From Taxillus chinensis (lineage: Eukaryota > Streptophyta > Magnoliopsida > Santalales > Loranthaceae), in NCBI GenBank assembly GCA_023512835.1, contig CM042087.1:10515715-10579714 (forward strand): a DNA stretch of 64,000 nt. Reading direction: 5' to 3'. Numbering within the stretch: position 1 is the stretch's first letter; each line of letters starts with the position of its first letter. Under the pieces are notes generated by a model. The model was not told the DNA's origin. It was given only the letters and a program-made list of their open reading frames with translations, and did no database searches. Below are positions 34,418 through 46,666 of this stretch, piece by piece. Position numbers and translations under genes: made by a program.

Positions 34418-36776
34418 ATGGTGCGCACAAGGAGGACTGGCCAGGAGGAGGTGCACTCACCTAGTGCTGATAGCCAACCTGAAGAGGAGATACCCTTGGG
34501 GCATGCTCTTGATATGCAGGCTTTGGAGGCTTTAGAGCTGGGCTGGGCTAGAGAGGTGGCTCTTAAAATTCAAAATCTGGGATTACAAAGGTTAGTATCT
34601 GCCCAGCCAGCTATTTCCTATTCTGCCCTACAAGAATTTTATGCATCTGTCTCTGTGAGTGAGGATGAAGCGATAGGGGGTCGTGCAAGGGGTTTATGTC
34701 AGAATTACCCCTGAAATTATTAGACATTGCTTTAAGCTCCCTGCACCCAGTGATAGCTTTCCTCAGCTAAGCCTAGGAGAATTTGGTACTGCATGCAACT
34801 ATGCTAGAAAATTTCAAAGTCGAAGGCAGTATACCAAGAATGGTTTTGTTGGAAGATTTAGATGCCTAGCCTACCTGGTAGGAAAATGCTTATTGATTCA
34901 GACTAGTGGGATAGTTAGTGTACCTAAGCCACACCTGGAGTTGATGTATAACATTGATTATATGCTAAATGTGGATTGGGCCACTACTATTTTTAAATGG
35001 TGGAAGAAAAACTCATCAAAGCAGATAAATGGCAGATTTTTGTGTTTGATATTTTAAAGCATGCCTGCTTTGCATTTTTCCTCCATGGATAGCATCACTT
35101 TTCCTTCTCACTGGGTGTTAAGAGTATTGCATGCTTGAAGGGGTTTGGGGATCGGTACCGGAGGTCATTGGGCAACCAAGGTTCCTCCTCCATCACAGCC
35201 CGCTAGGCACAGTGTTCATGTGGAGCGATCCACTGACTTTGCAAGGGAGACCTCTCCTCATGTGGATCAAAGGAAGCAGACTCTATAAAGACTCACTGCC
35301 ATGTACATGCAGTTCAATGTACACAAAGAAGATATTTTCAATTTCTTTTAAGGCATTCGTGGGCAGGTGGTGAGTGAAGTGGAGGTCATCAATTGGGCAG
35401 TCACTAATGGGCACATCACTAGTGCCCAATTTGAAGAATTAATGGCCCTCATCTCTGGAGACCAACAAGCTACTTCACAACCTAGAACCAGAGCATGGGA
35501 GGCCCCAGATGTAGCTGCTCATGCATCTCCTAGAGTATGGGAGGCCCCAGAAGCTCCTCCTGCTGCATCTACCGAAGCTTGGAGGCAAGAAACACAGCAG
35601 CTCAGGGAGGCAAATGCCAGAACCCACCATGAGGTGGAAGCCCTGAGGAAGGACAACAAAGAAGTTATAGGCCTCCTAGGCAAAATATGGAAGGCCTTGA
35701 GCAAGAGGAAAGCATCAAAACGTTCTTCTATAGTGGAGATATCTGATGAAGAACCCTCTCCATCCCCTGAGGTTTCTTATCCATCCCGGGCGGATCCACC
35801 TCAACCAGAATCTTCAGCTAGGCCATCCTCCTATCACCCAAAGGAGGCAGACCTAGCAACAGGGTATTCACCCTTTCAGCCTCAAGAGGAGGCAGAGCTA
35901 GCAACAGGGTATTCCCCCTTCCAGCCTTTTACTGATCCTGCATATTCTCAGGCTCTTGTGCCTGTTATACATCCTGTCTCTTGGGGTACATACATGCCTG
36001 CTGAACCTGAAGACCTTCTTGGCCCTCCTATCCATTTAATAATTAATCTAGCCTTATCATCTGCTAAAAGTCAAGCAGCATTTGAAGACTTCATTAACTC
36101 TCAGGTGCTAAGGGCTGGCTTTGCAACGGACATGGACCTCTTCACCTCGTTTGTCCTTCAAAGGATTTTAGGCGATGAATATCTATATTCAGATGAGGTG
36201 GACTTATTTTGCAGGACTATGCATTTTGTTGTGGAGGCTGAGCCTCTTAATTACCCACTGTCCCAGTATACCTCTATTATGCTGTGCGAGCTTTATGACC
36301 AACCTTTGACTGAAAGTGTGTGGCGCCAGCGTATAAATGGTCAGAATGAAGGGCACCGTCCTTGGCATGGTATGCACGAGGTGCTGATCCCTGTGCACAT
36401 TGATCATCACTATGTCTTGGTGCGTGTGGATTTGAGTGCAGGGCATGCGGTGCTTTATGATCCAAGCCAAGGGGAAGGGTTCACTAGGAGAAAGAGACGG
36501 CTTGTTCATGGGCTCATAAAAAGAATCAAGGATGCGATGAAACAAGAAGGATTGTTGCAGGATAAGCTCCCTCTTATTCACCTCAACGAAATGGAAATCC
36601 CTCAGCAGCCTGACCAATTCAGCTGTGTGATCTTTGCTTGCTACTACATGATGGCTATTCTGCAAGGGAGGGAAACTTGGGAAGTGCGCGGCGAGACGTC
36701 GGTTGACTTTGTGGCTCAGGTGCGACGAATGGTGGCCAATGTCATCTACTATTACAACTTGCCAACTGAGAGGTAA
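34418..36776 (+). pseudogene. G2 accessory gene: plant-transposon-protein domain plus Ulp1-like C48 protease
   Basis: Starts MVRTRRTGQEEVHS. The N-terminal domain (about 34490-35060: LQEFYASVSV, GVYVRITPEIIRHCFKLP, FVGRFRCLAYLVGKCLL) resembles the 'putative plant transposon protein' family (Transposase_32, from memory). A coiled-coil segment (about 35575-35700: EAWRQETQQLREANARTHHE) ends in basic KRKASKRSS, then Pro/Ser-rich text. The C-terminal domain carries a protease-like triad: His codon 36408, Asp codon 36459 (17 residues on), Gln 36606 and Cys 36624 (6 apart). One frameshift near 34675 and disruptions at 35055-35340 break the frame. The part 35367-36776 is open. The usual Gly after the Cys is Val here. 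Confidence 0.72.
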
Positions 36777-38957
36777 GTATTTTCCTACTCCCTATTTCAT
36801 GCCATGAGGACATAGCATATTTTAAGTGTGGTGTATGGGGAGTGACTTGAGCCACTTGCTTGTCTTTTATGTTGTGATTGCATGTTTTATTTATAATTTA
36901 AAAAAAAAATTAGTTGCATGATTGTTTGAGTTGTTTGCTTGAATGATTTGCTTGTGGAGACATGGATATTAAGTATGCAATTTTGGCCTACAAATTTTAC
37001 TTTTTGGGCCACATTAGTATCATGTTGTGATAAGGGTGTTAAAGTAGTTAAAATGTGCTCTGAATTGGTTTAATCATGTCTTTATCTTTTGAATGATATC
37101 ACCATATTTTTTTAGCTGAGTTTTGAATATTAGCTGAGCATGAAATGCTATGATAGACCTAAGTAACCCTTAAAGTTGAGTGAAAAAGAAATGCAAAATG
37201 AGAACAGCTTCTTTTTAGCCCTTGAGTGACATTTATGGTTTTTGCGTAATAGTTTGATCTGATACTCCTCTCTGCATTCAACATTGGTTATTTAATGGTA
37301 GGAGTCAAGTAAGCATGTGATTACTTATTAGTGCTCAGTGTTTGGTGTGTTTAGTTAGGATGCAAGACCTTTAAGTCACTTTAACTTCCTATGTATCCTA
37401 ATTTTTGTTTGTTGTGTTGTAAATAAAAGGCTATGATATAGAATGTGAAAAAGCCATCACTTAATTGGGAAATGGGATGTGAGACATCAATGAATTTCTG
37501 TCTCTCCTTATGTAGCAAAATGGCAAGGAGTTTGCATTCGAAAAATCAGTCTTATTTATGTGTTATGTGAGTAAAAAAAAGAGTGAATAATCCATCAAGG
37601 GAGAGCATAAAATGCAACCTTGTAAGGTTATTACTAAAAAAAAAAAAAAAAAAAGAAAAGATGGATTCAGAATAAAAGCCACATTGATCGTCACTATGTA
37701 TTGGTGCGTGTGGATTTGAGTGCAGGGCATGCAGTGCTTTATGATCCAAGCCAAGGCGAAGGGTTCACCAGAAGAAAGAGACGGCTTGTTCATGGGCTCA
37801 TAAAAAGAATCAAGGATGCGATGAAAAAAGAAGAATTGTTGCAGGATAAGCTCCCTCTTATTCACCTCAACGAAATGGAAATCCCTCAGCAGCTTGACCA
37901 ATTCAGCTGTGGGATCTTTGTTTGCTACTACATGATGGCTATTCTGCAAGGGAAGGAAACTTGGGAAGTGCGCGGCGAGACGTCGGTTGATTTTGTGGCT
38001 TAGGTGCGACGAATGGTGGCCAATGTCATCTACTATTACAGCTTGCCAACTGAGAGGTAAGTATTTTCCTACTCCCTATTTCATGCCATGAGGACATAGC
38101 ATATTTTAAGTGTGGTGTATGGGGAGTGACTTGAGCCACTTGCTTGTCTTTTATGTTATGATTGCATGTTTTATTTATAATTTTGTAAAAAAAAAAATGT
38201 TTTTAGTTGCATGATTGTTTGAGTTGTTTGCTTGAATGATTTGCTTGTGGAGACATGGATATTAAGTATGCAATTTTGGCCTGCAAATTTTACTTTTCGG
38301 GCCACATTAGTATCGTGTTGTGATAAGGTGTTAAAGTAGTTAAAATGTGCTCTGAATTGGTTTAATCATGTCTTTATCTTTTGAATGATATCACCATGTT
38401 TTTGGAGCTGAGTTTTGCATATTAGCTGAGCATGAAATGCTATGATAGACCTAAGTAACCCTTAAAGTTGAGTGAAAAAGAAATGCAAAATGAGAACAGA
38501 CTTCTTTTTTAGCCCTTGAGTGACATTTATGGTTTTTGGGTAATAGTTTGATCTGATACTCCTCTCTGCATTCGACATTGGTTATTTAATGGTAGGAGTC
38601 AAGTAAGCATGTGATTACTTATTAGTGCTCAGTGTTTGGTGTGTGGAGTTAGGATGAAAGACCTTTAAGTCACTTTGACTTCCTATATATCCTAATTTTT
38701 GTTTGTTGTGTTGTAAATATAAAAGGCTGTGATATAGAATGTGAAAAAGCCATCACTTAATTGGGAAATGGGATGTGAGACATCAATGAATTTCTGTCTC
38801 TCCTTATGTAGCAAAATGGCAAGGAGTTTGCATTAGAAAAATCAGTCTCATTTATGTGTTATGTGAGTAAAAAAAAGAGTGAATAATCCATCAAGGGAGA
38901 GCATAAAATGCAACCTTGTAAGGTTATTACTAAAAAAAAAAGATTCAGAATAAAAGC
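36397..38957 (+). repeat. Tandem duplication of about 1.28 kb in G2
   Basis: Copy 1 (36397-37680) and copy 2 (37681-38957) both run from the catalytic-His region of the accessory gene through its stop and the first 900 bases of the 3' noncoding region. The offset is 1284 bp and the copies differ only by scattered changes. The junction shows a CAC microhomology. G1 has a single copy. Confidence 0.9.
37690..38060 (+). pseudogene. Duplicated C-terminal fragment of the G2 protease-like domain
   Basis: Repeats the segment HYVLVRVDLSAGHAVLYD to the terminal YYYSLPTER. It keeps Asp, Gln and Cys and has the more standard FSCGIFVCYY around the Cys. It has no start or N-terminus. One TAG (about 38001) replaces the CAG of copy 1. 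Confidence 0.8.
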
Positions 38958-39548
38958 CACCCTGGCTTGATGCTTATGTGTGATTATTTATTTGAAGCCA
39001 CATTGGCTAAATTGTGTTTTGTTTTGAGAGTGTTGAGCTCAATTCTTTAGCTCATGGTATTGTTTATTCAGTTAGTAGAATAGAGGGTGTGTTTTCTTTG
39101 ATGAGCACAATAGGGAACTCTCATGATTGCTTGGCAAGTACTTAATCAATAGCTGATGGCAAGTGTAGAGATAGAGTTTTCCATCCATTGTTCATTGATA
39201 GGTATTGGGCTTGAGAATTATTATATTAGAGTGAGGCTGCTTATCCTTGGTAAGAACTTAAAGGGAAACTAGGTGCTATTTTATCATGGATTGCTTGCTC
39301 ATATCTGAAATTTAAGTGGTGATATTGCATGGTTGTTGGACTAGGGATATGGACATGAATGAACTAAGTTATGACTCATTTTGATGCTTAAATTCCCATA
39401 TCATCATGATAGAGTTGCATGCTTAGGAAACCATGATTCTCCTTGACTGTTATTTTATTTTTCTTCCGTTTGACTGCGTGTTTATTTTATTTTTGCATGC
39501 TTGTATGTTTTTCCTTGAGGACAAGCAGTGGTTCAAGTGTGGTGTATT
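38958..39548 (+). other. G2 3' noncoding region before the LTR
   Basis: AT-rich and without a gene. It ends GAGGACAAGCAGTGGTTCAAGTGTGGTGTATT directly before the LTR TGATAACG, the usual place of the Athila PPT, but no G-run is present. The corresponding G1 text is collinear (47590-48199). Confidence 0.6.
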
Positions 39549-41052
39549 TGATAACGTGCATTTTATGTCGTTATTCTAGTGTTTATTTAGGATGATTAAG
39601 AGCATGATTAGAGACTTATTGCTTCATATATCATATATATTTGCTCTAACCCCTAGGAAAATGCTATTTGCAAATACATGCGTTTTTAAGCAATTTTGGC
39701 AGATTTTCGAGCTCACTTTTGACATAGTAGATGGCCTCAAACAATTGGTGTGCAAGAACAAAAGTTGCTTAGAATGATGTCCTCTACCTACCACAGAAAT
39801 TTCAGAGCATTTGGAGCTGCACGTGAATTCACCCATTTCACGTGCAAGCATATTTTTGCTTCTCAGGCCTCTACAGGATGCAAGGAAGTTTGGGGAGAAG
39901 TTTGAGCTGATTTGGAGCTGCACGTGAATTCACCATATCACGTGCAAATTCACGTGCAGAGATATTTTTGGACCGATCCTATCTTTTTTTCATGCTGATC
40001 ATTTGTTACTGAAGGCCCATGTCCAAATTGTGGATGGAAGATAGAGATTTTAAAGTTTGAAGTGTCACTTATCAAAACTACGCCGTTTTGATAAATGGGC
40101 TAGGGTACACACCTCAAGGCCCATCCAACCTCTATAAATTAAGCCTCCACGCCCCCTGCTGGACATGCTAGACCCCCCTACACGTTTTTAGATAGAGAGA
40201 GAGGCGTCACGATTTGGAGGTTGTTCTTGACCTAGGAGAGCAGCCGTCGCAGCCGTCGCGGATTTTGGAGCCTGGATTTGAAGCCTTGTTGCCCGCGTGG
40301 ATTAGAAGAAGATGTTTAGCTTTGCTGCTATGGTTTTGCTTGTAATCATGCGTGAGTAGTTTTTATAATCTAGGGGAGCAATGTAGCCCCCTTGTTGCTT
40401 TGTTGTGTTTATGAATATTGGGTTTGGATGATTGAAGTTTTGCATGTTTTATGAATCTGTTCTTAATTTCTATCTTTGGATGTACACCTTGGTATTCTTA
40501 GCCCTAGTCTGGGGCGGATTGAGATTCATAACTGATTTGTAATTGGTGTGATCATTATCCTTTTGCAAGTATGATTTGTTGGCTTTGCATGTTTATGTGT
40601 TTAGATGACCATTTTGGCATACAACTCTTAAAAGGACCTCAATGACCATTTGTTGTCCTCGGCTTATGTTTAGCATGTTTTCAATCAGACAACCCTAATA
40701 TCATGAGCCAGTAGAGATAACATAGGGAGGTGAAATTGTGACCCTAGATGCCTTTAATCCTTGCATCTTAATCCTAAAATCAATTTGCTTTCTTTGTTTA
40801 TTCAGAAAACCAAATAAAAATTAGATCTTTAGTTATAAAAAAAATTCATTTTTGCCAAGACATTGTTTTAAGCAAGATTAATTTGGTGATTTGAGTTAAA
40901 GCTAGATAACTTGGTAATCTCTGTGGGATCGACCCCTTTCTTGTCGCTATTCTATTTAGCATTAGTTAAGGGAATTAATATTTTGAGAAGGGATTTAAAC
41001 GACAGTAGCTTAACCCTCACTTGGGTTTCGCTCACGAAATACCCATTCGTCA
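39549..41052 (+). repeat. G2 3' LTR (1504 bp)
   Basis: Collinear with the 5' LTR over its full length, including the five CACGTG boxes (from about 39818), the TTATCAAAAC module (about 40067-40098) and the TATA box. It ends CCATTCGTCA, followed by ATGAT, the target duplication in G1. Confidence 0.92.
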
Positions 41053-43563
41053 ATGATGGTGATTAGGAATGAAAAGAATGAATTGATTCCATCTCGAACT
41101 ATAACGGGGTGGAGAGTTTGTGTGGACTATAGGAAGCTAAATAAGGCCACTAGGAAGGACCATTTTCCCCTTCCTTTTATTGATCAGATGCTTGATAGGT
41201 TGGCTGGGTATAGTCATTACTGTTTTTCAGATGGTTATTCCGGGTACAATCAGATCATGATTAAACCTGAAGACCAGAAGAAAACAACTTTCACTTGCCC
41301 TTTTGGCACTTTTGCATTTAGGAGAATGCCATTTGGGTTATGTAATGCACCTGTGACCTTTCAACGGTGTATGATGGCAATTTTTTAGGGCCTAGTGGAA
41401 GAGATAATGGAAGTATTTATGGATGATTTTTCTGTGTTTGGTTCCTCTTACCAACAATGCTTAAAAAACCTAGATACTGTCCTGGAGAGATGTGAGGAGA
41501 AAGAACTTGTCCTCAATTGGGAGAAATGCCATTTCATGGTAAGTGAGGGCATAGTTCTAGGACACAAAGTGTTCGCAAAAGGTTTGGAGGTGGATAAGGC
41601 TAAGATATCCACAATTGAAACCCTGCCACCTCCAACCAATATGAAAGGGGTGAGAAGTTTCTTAGGACATGCTCGGTCTTATAGAAGGTTTATTAAGGAC
41701 TTCTCAAAAATAGCTAAACCCCTAAGTGTGTTATTGGAGAAAGACACAACCTTTGAATTTAATGAAGAGTGTTTAAAAGCTTTTGAGGTCCTTAAGCACA
41801 AGCTAGTTACATCCCCTGTCATAGTTACTCCTGATTGGGAACAACCATTTGAGCTTATGTGTGATGCGAGTGATTATGCTGTAGGGGTAGTTTTAGGGCA
41901 GAGGAGAGAGAAAATTTTTAGGGTGATTTACTATGCTAGTAAGACTCTAGATAATGCCCAATAGAACTATACCACTATTGAGAAAGAATTGCTAGCTGTA
42001 GTGTATGGCTGCAACAAGTTTAGATCTTACCTCTTTGGGTCTAAGGTTGTTGTTTATACTAATCATGCAGCTCTTAAGTATTTGTTCGCTAAGAAGGAAG
42101 CTAAGCCACGGTTGCTGAGATGGGTTCTCCTCTTATAGGAGTTTGATTTAGAAATTAGAGATACTAAGGGGGCATTAAACACTGTTGCAGATCACCTTTC
42201 TAGACTTGAGAATGCACCTAAGTCTCTACCTATCTCTGATGACTTCCCTGATGAGGCAGTGTTTCAAGTAAGCCAGCTTCCTTGGTTTGCTGATATAGCA
42301 AACTATTTAGCCACTGAGTTTATACCTAAGGGATTTGATTACCACCAGCGGAAGCGGTTCATAGTGAATGCAAAGAAATATCTTTGGGATGATCCTATCC
42401 TCTATTGGCGGTGTGCTGATCAAATCATTAGGAGGTGTGTCCCTGAGGAGGAGATGGATGCTATAATGCATCAGTGCCATGCTTCACATTATGAGGGCCA
42501 CTTTGGAGTGCAAAGAACAGTAGCTAAGATAATGCAATGTGGGTTTTATTGGCCAAACATGGTTAAAGACACCTATGTTTTCATTAAAACTTGTGATAGA
42601 TGTCAAAGGGTAGGTGGACTGTCTAGGAAGAATGAGATGCCTTTAACTGGAATTCTTCCAGTTGAAATCTTTGATGTTTGGGGCATAGACTTTATGGGGC
42701 CTTTCCCCATTTATGATGGGTATTCATACATTATGTTGGTTGTAGATTATGTGTCCAAGTGGGTTGAGGCAATACCAACGAGAGTGAATGATGCTAGAGT
42801 GGTAACTAAATTTCTTACCAGAAACATCTTTAGCCGTTTTGGGACACCAAGGGCTATTATCAGTGATGAGGGTAGTCATTTTTGTAACAAATTGTTTGAC
42901 AAGTTGTTGACAAAGTATGGCGTCAACCATAGGAAGTCCTTAGCTTATCACCCACAAGCTAATGGACAAGCTGAGGTGTCCAATAGGGAAATCAAAGCTA
43001 TACTTGAGAAAACTGTTGGAGGAAATCGAAAGGATTGGTCTCAAAGGCTTGATGAAGCCTTATGGGCTTATAGGACAGCCTACAAGACTCCCATTGGAAT
43101 GTCCCCTTACAGAATCCTATATGGGAAGTCTTGTCATTTACCTGTGGAATTAGAACACAAGGCTCAATAGGCCTTGAGGAAATTAAATTTTGATCCACAA
43201 GAAATCAAGGAACTGAGGATGACTCAATTAATTGAGTTAGATGAGTTTATAATGGATGCCTATGAGAGTGCTAAGATTTATAAGGAAAGAACTAAAAAAT
43301 GGCATGATAAGCAACTTAATACAGAATCTTTAGCCCTGGGACAACAAGTTTTGTTATTCAACACTAGGCTAAGGTTGTTTCCAGGGAAGCTAAGATCAAA
43401 ATGGATGGGACCATTTGTGCTAACTGATAAGAAGCCATATGGGAGCTTTGAGCTCCAAGCTGAAGATGGCAAGAAATTTTGGGTTAATGGTAATAGGCTG
43501 AAGCCTTATTATGACCCAACACACAGGGAGATAGTTGATTCCCTTTCTTTTGAGCCTTCATGA
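41053..43563 (+). pseudogene. G1 reverse transcriptase, RNase H and integrase (continuation after G2)
   Basis: One reading frame runs for 2.5 kb, broken only by TAG at 41386, 41962, 42136 and 43168. RT has the first Asp in HYCFSDGYSGYNQI and EVFMDDFSVFG. RNase H has FELMCDASDYAVGVVLG and [11 protein letters not shown]. The integrase HHCC is [13 protein letters not shown] to [11 protein letters not shown], and the catalytic Asp-Asp-Glu are all present ([30 protein letters not shown]). The C-terminus matches G2 to DSLSF. At the stop sites G2 has CAG, CGG, CAG and TGG. The mRNA would need splicing out of G2 to join with the 24493-27391 part, so the gene is dead. Confidence 0.9.
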
Positions 43564-44389
43564 GCATATTTTGAAGTCTAGCTACAGACTTTAAATAAAG
43601 CGCTTGTTGGGAGGCAACCGAACGGTTTTGTTTTAGTTGTTGTTTTTATATTTGTTGTGTGAACTCACCATGGTGCAGGGAACTTTGTTTCTTTTTACTA
43701 ACCATTTTGTAGGCTTCCAAGAGCACACCCATGGCACTAGACTTTGAATTTAGTTTTCCGCCCATGTCCAGAGCAAAGACCAAGAGAAGCCTAAAAGTGC
43801 TTGAAATTGAGCCCAATCATATGACGTGCAGAAGAGAAATATGCTCTGCATTACATGGGAAAGCCACATAAGAAAAATGGACCCATTTGGGCCTGCACGT
43901 CATAATGCACGTGATATGCTGAAATGGCGTGCACCTTTTAATGCTCTGAAATTTTAATTGAAGACAGCTACAATCATTCGTACCACTAATGTCTTCTACA
44001 CGCAATATCCTAGCTGTCTACTTGGTCGTCAAAAGTGAATAATATCACATTTCAGCCTTCTAGAGTCTTCCAGCATATGCCGTGCAGAAGAGACATGTGA
44101 CATACAGCTCATAGGGGACCCACCAGCAGAATCTGGTTAGATTTTAACGTGCACGCCACAATGATGATATGACGTGCATAGGGGTATTTTTGTCCGATCA
44201 GCCTGAAAATTGGAGGACACGTGTATGATCAGATTTGGGCACTTCTTCTTCTGCACGCTATAAATAATGAGGCCGGGAGCTAGGTTATTCACACCAAAAA
44301 CTCATTTCTAGATCTGAAATTTGTGAAGCTCTGGTTCTTGCTGCTCTAGCCAAATTTCATCCTTCTTCTCTCTAAATTCCTGAAGCAAG
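43564..44389 (+). promoter_or_regulatory. G1 internal promoter-like region upstream of the accessory gene
   Basis: Noncoding. It carries repeated ACGT-core motifs (CATATGACGTGCAG near 43818, CTGCACGTCATAATGCACGTGATATG near 43895, CATATGCCGTGCAG near 44074, TGATATGACGTGCA near 44165). TATAAATAA is at 44259, 131 bp before the ATG at 44390. These motifs repeat the half-sites of the palindrome in the G1 LTR. Confidence 0.6.
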
Positions 44390-46666
44390 ATGGTACGCAC
44401 AAGGAGATCAGGCAACGAAGAAGTTCATTCATCTAGTTCTTCCAGTAGTGAGGATGGGGAGATATTCCTGGGGCATGCTCTGGATCTAAGTGCCTTGGAG
44501 GAATCAGACCTGGGATGGTCAAGTGAGGTGGCCTTAAAGCTTCAAAATATTGGGATAGTGAGGTTAGTTTCAGCCAGATGTGCCGTTTATTATCCTGCTT
44601 TGCATGAGTTTTATCATTTCATTTACTTAAATGAGGAGGAGTATGTAATTCTAGGGCAGGTGCAGGGGGTGTATATTCGTATCACACCTGAGACAATTAG
44701 GAAGACCTTTAACCTTCCTATACCTACTGATCACTTCCCTCACCTGACCTTAGGGGAGTATGGTACTGCCTTAAATTATGCCAAACGTTCTGAGAGGAGG
44801 AGGCAGTTTACTAAAAATGGCTTTGTGGGAAAATTTAGATGATTAGTTCATCTGGTAGGAAAGTGCTTGCTGTTGCAAACTAGTGGAAAGGATGGTATGC
44901 CTATGACCCATCTTGCATTCATGTATAGCATTGACCATATGTTAGATGTGGACTGGGCAGCTGCCATTTTCAATTGGTGGAAGAAAAACTTGACAAAGAG
45001 GGTATATGGCAGAATGTTATGTGTTATTTTTCAGAGCCAGCATGCTCAGCATTTTGCCCATTTAGACAGCATCCCATTCCCCTCTCAATGGATTTTGACA
45101 GTACTGCAACTAGAAGGAGGCTTAGGGGTAAGCTCTAGAGGCAACTGGGGAAATCTTCCCCGAGCTGAACCACAGCCTTCACGACATAGTGTTCATATGG
45201 AGCGGCCTACTGAGTTTGCTGCGCGAGACACCTCCACTCCATTGGATGAAAGGAAACAAACCCTATTCAGGCTTACTGCCATGTATATGCAGTATAATGT
45301 GCACAAGGAAGATGTGTTTAACTTCTTTCAAGGTATCAGTGGCCAGGTGGTAACTGAGGTAGAAGTTATAAATTAGGCATTTACAAATGGACATATCCAG
45401 AGTGCTCAGTTTGAAGAGTTAATGGCACTTGTCTCTCAAGACCAGCACGCTACTTCTAGACCGTCAGCCAGAGCATGGGAAGCCCCTGAAGCTCCTACTA
45501 CTGCATCTACTGAAGCGTGGAGAAAAGAAACACAAGTGCTCAGGGAGGCAAATACTAGAACCCAACGCGAAGTGGAAGCATTAAGGAAGAATAACAAGGA
45601 GGTCAAGGGCCTCCTAGGCAAAATTTGGAAGGCCTTGAGCAAGAAGAAAGCATCCAAACACTCTCTTGTAGTGGAGATATCTGAAGAAGACTCATCTTCA
45701 GTCCATGAAGACTCTTATCATGCCCAGGAAGACCCATCACAACCAGAAACTTCAGCTGGGCAAGCTTATTATCCAGAGGAGGCAGAGCCAGAAGCAGGGC
45801 ATTCACCTTTTCAGCCCTTTATGGATCCTACCTATTCTTAGGCTATTATGCCTATGGTGTTTCCTGTCTCATGGGGGACATATATTCCTGCTACATCTCA
45901 AGACCTGCTCGGAGAGCCTATACACTTAACCATAGATCCAGCCCTATTATCTGCTGAGAGTCAAGCAGAATTTGAGAACTTCATTAACTCATAGGTTTTA
46001 AGGGCTCGTTTTGCAAGGGATATGGACCTTTTCACCTCATTTGTCCTTCAACGGATCTTAGGTAATGAATATATATACACAGATAAGGTGGACTTATTTT
46101 GCAGGACTATATGTTTTGTAGTGGAGGCCGAGCCTCATAGCTACCCACTGTCCCAGTATACCTCTATTATGTTGTGCGAGCTTTATGAGCAACCTTTGTC
46201 TGAAAGTATGTGGCGCTAGCGTATAAATGGTCAGAATGAAGGGCACCGTCCTTGGCATGGTATGCACGAGGTGATAATCCCTGTACACATTGATCATCAC
46301 TATGTCTTGGTGCGTGTGGATTTGAGTTCAGGGCATGCAGTGCTTTATGATCCAAGCCAAGGCGAAGGGTTCACCAGAAGAAAGAGACATCTTGTTCATG
46401 GGCTCATAAGAAGAATCAAGGATGCGATGAAAAAAGAAGGATTGTTGCAGGACAAGCTACCTCTTATTCACCTCAACAAAATGGAACTCCCTTAACAGCC
46501 TGACCAATTCAGCTGTGGGATTTTTGTTTGCTACTATATGATGGCTAATCTGCAACTGAGGGAAAGCTGGGAAATATGCGGAGAAACCTCAGCTGATTTT
46601 GTTACTCATGCACGTCGAATGGTGGCTAATGTTATCTACTACTACAGCTTGCCAACTGAGAGGTAA
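44390..46666 (+). pseudogene. G1 accessory gene: plant-transposon-protein domain plus Ulp1-like C48 protease
   Basis: One frame from ATG 44390 (MVRTRRSGNEEVHSSS) to TAA 46664, 758 codons plus stop. It is interrupted only by stops at 44840, 45374, 45839, 45992, 46217 and 46493. N-terminal domain: LHEFYHFIYLNEEEYVILG, GVYIRITPETIRKTFNLPIP, FVGKFR (to about 45080). The coiled coil is EAWRKETQVLREANTRTQRE, followed by basic KKKASKHS. C-terminal triad: His codon 46298, Asp codon 46349 (spacing 17), Gln six residues before Cys codon 46514 in FSCGIFVCYY. It is collinear with G2. The family function, if like Ulp1, would be cleavage of SUMO or a related ubiquitin-like protein. This is inference. Confidence 0.78.

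Larger units (their letters stand above)
27392..41052 (+). mobile_element. G2: Athila-like Ty3/gypsy retrotransposon with accessory gene, inserted in G1 RT
   Basis: The 5' LTR 27392-28898 and 3' LTR 39549-41052 are of nearly equal length and closely similar. The flanks ATGAC (27387-27391) and ATGAT (41053-41057) form a 5-bp target duplication with one change. The interrupted RT frame of G1 resumes in frame directly after it. It has its own PBS, gag, truncated pol, integrase, internal promoter-like region, accessory gene and a tandem duplication. A deletion and active-site changes make it non-autonomous. Confidence 0.92.
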
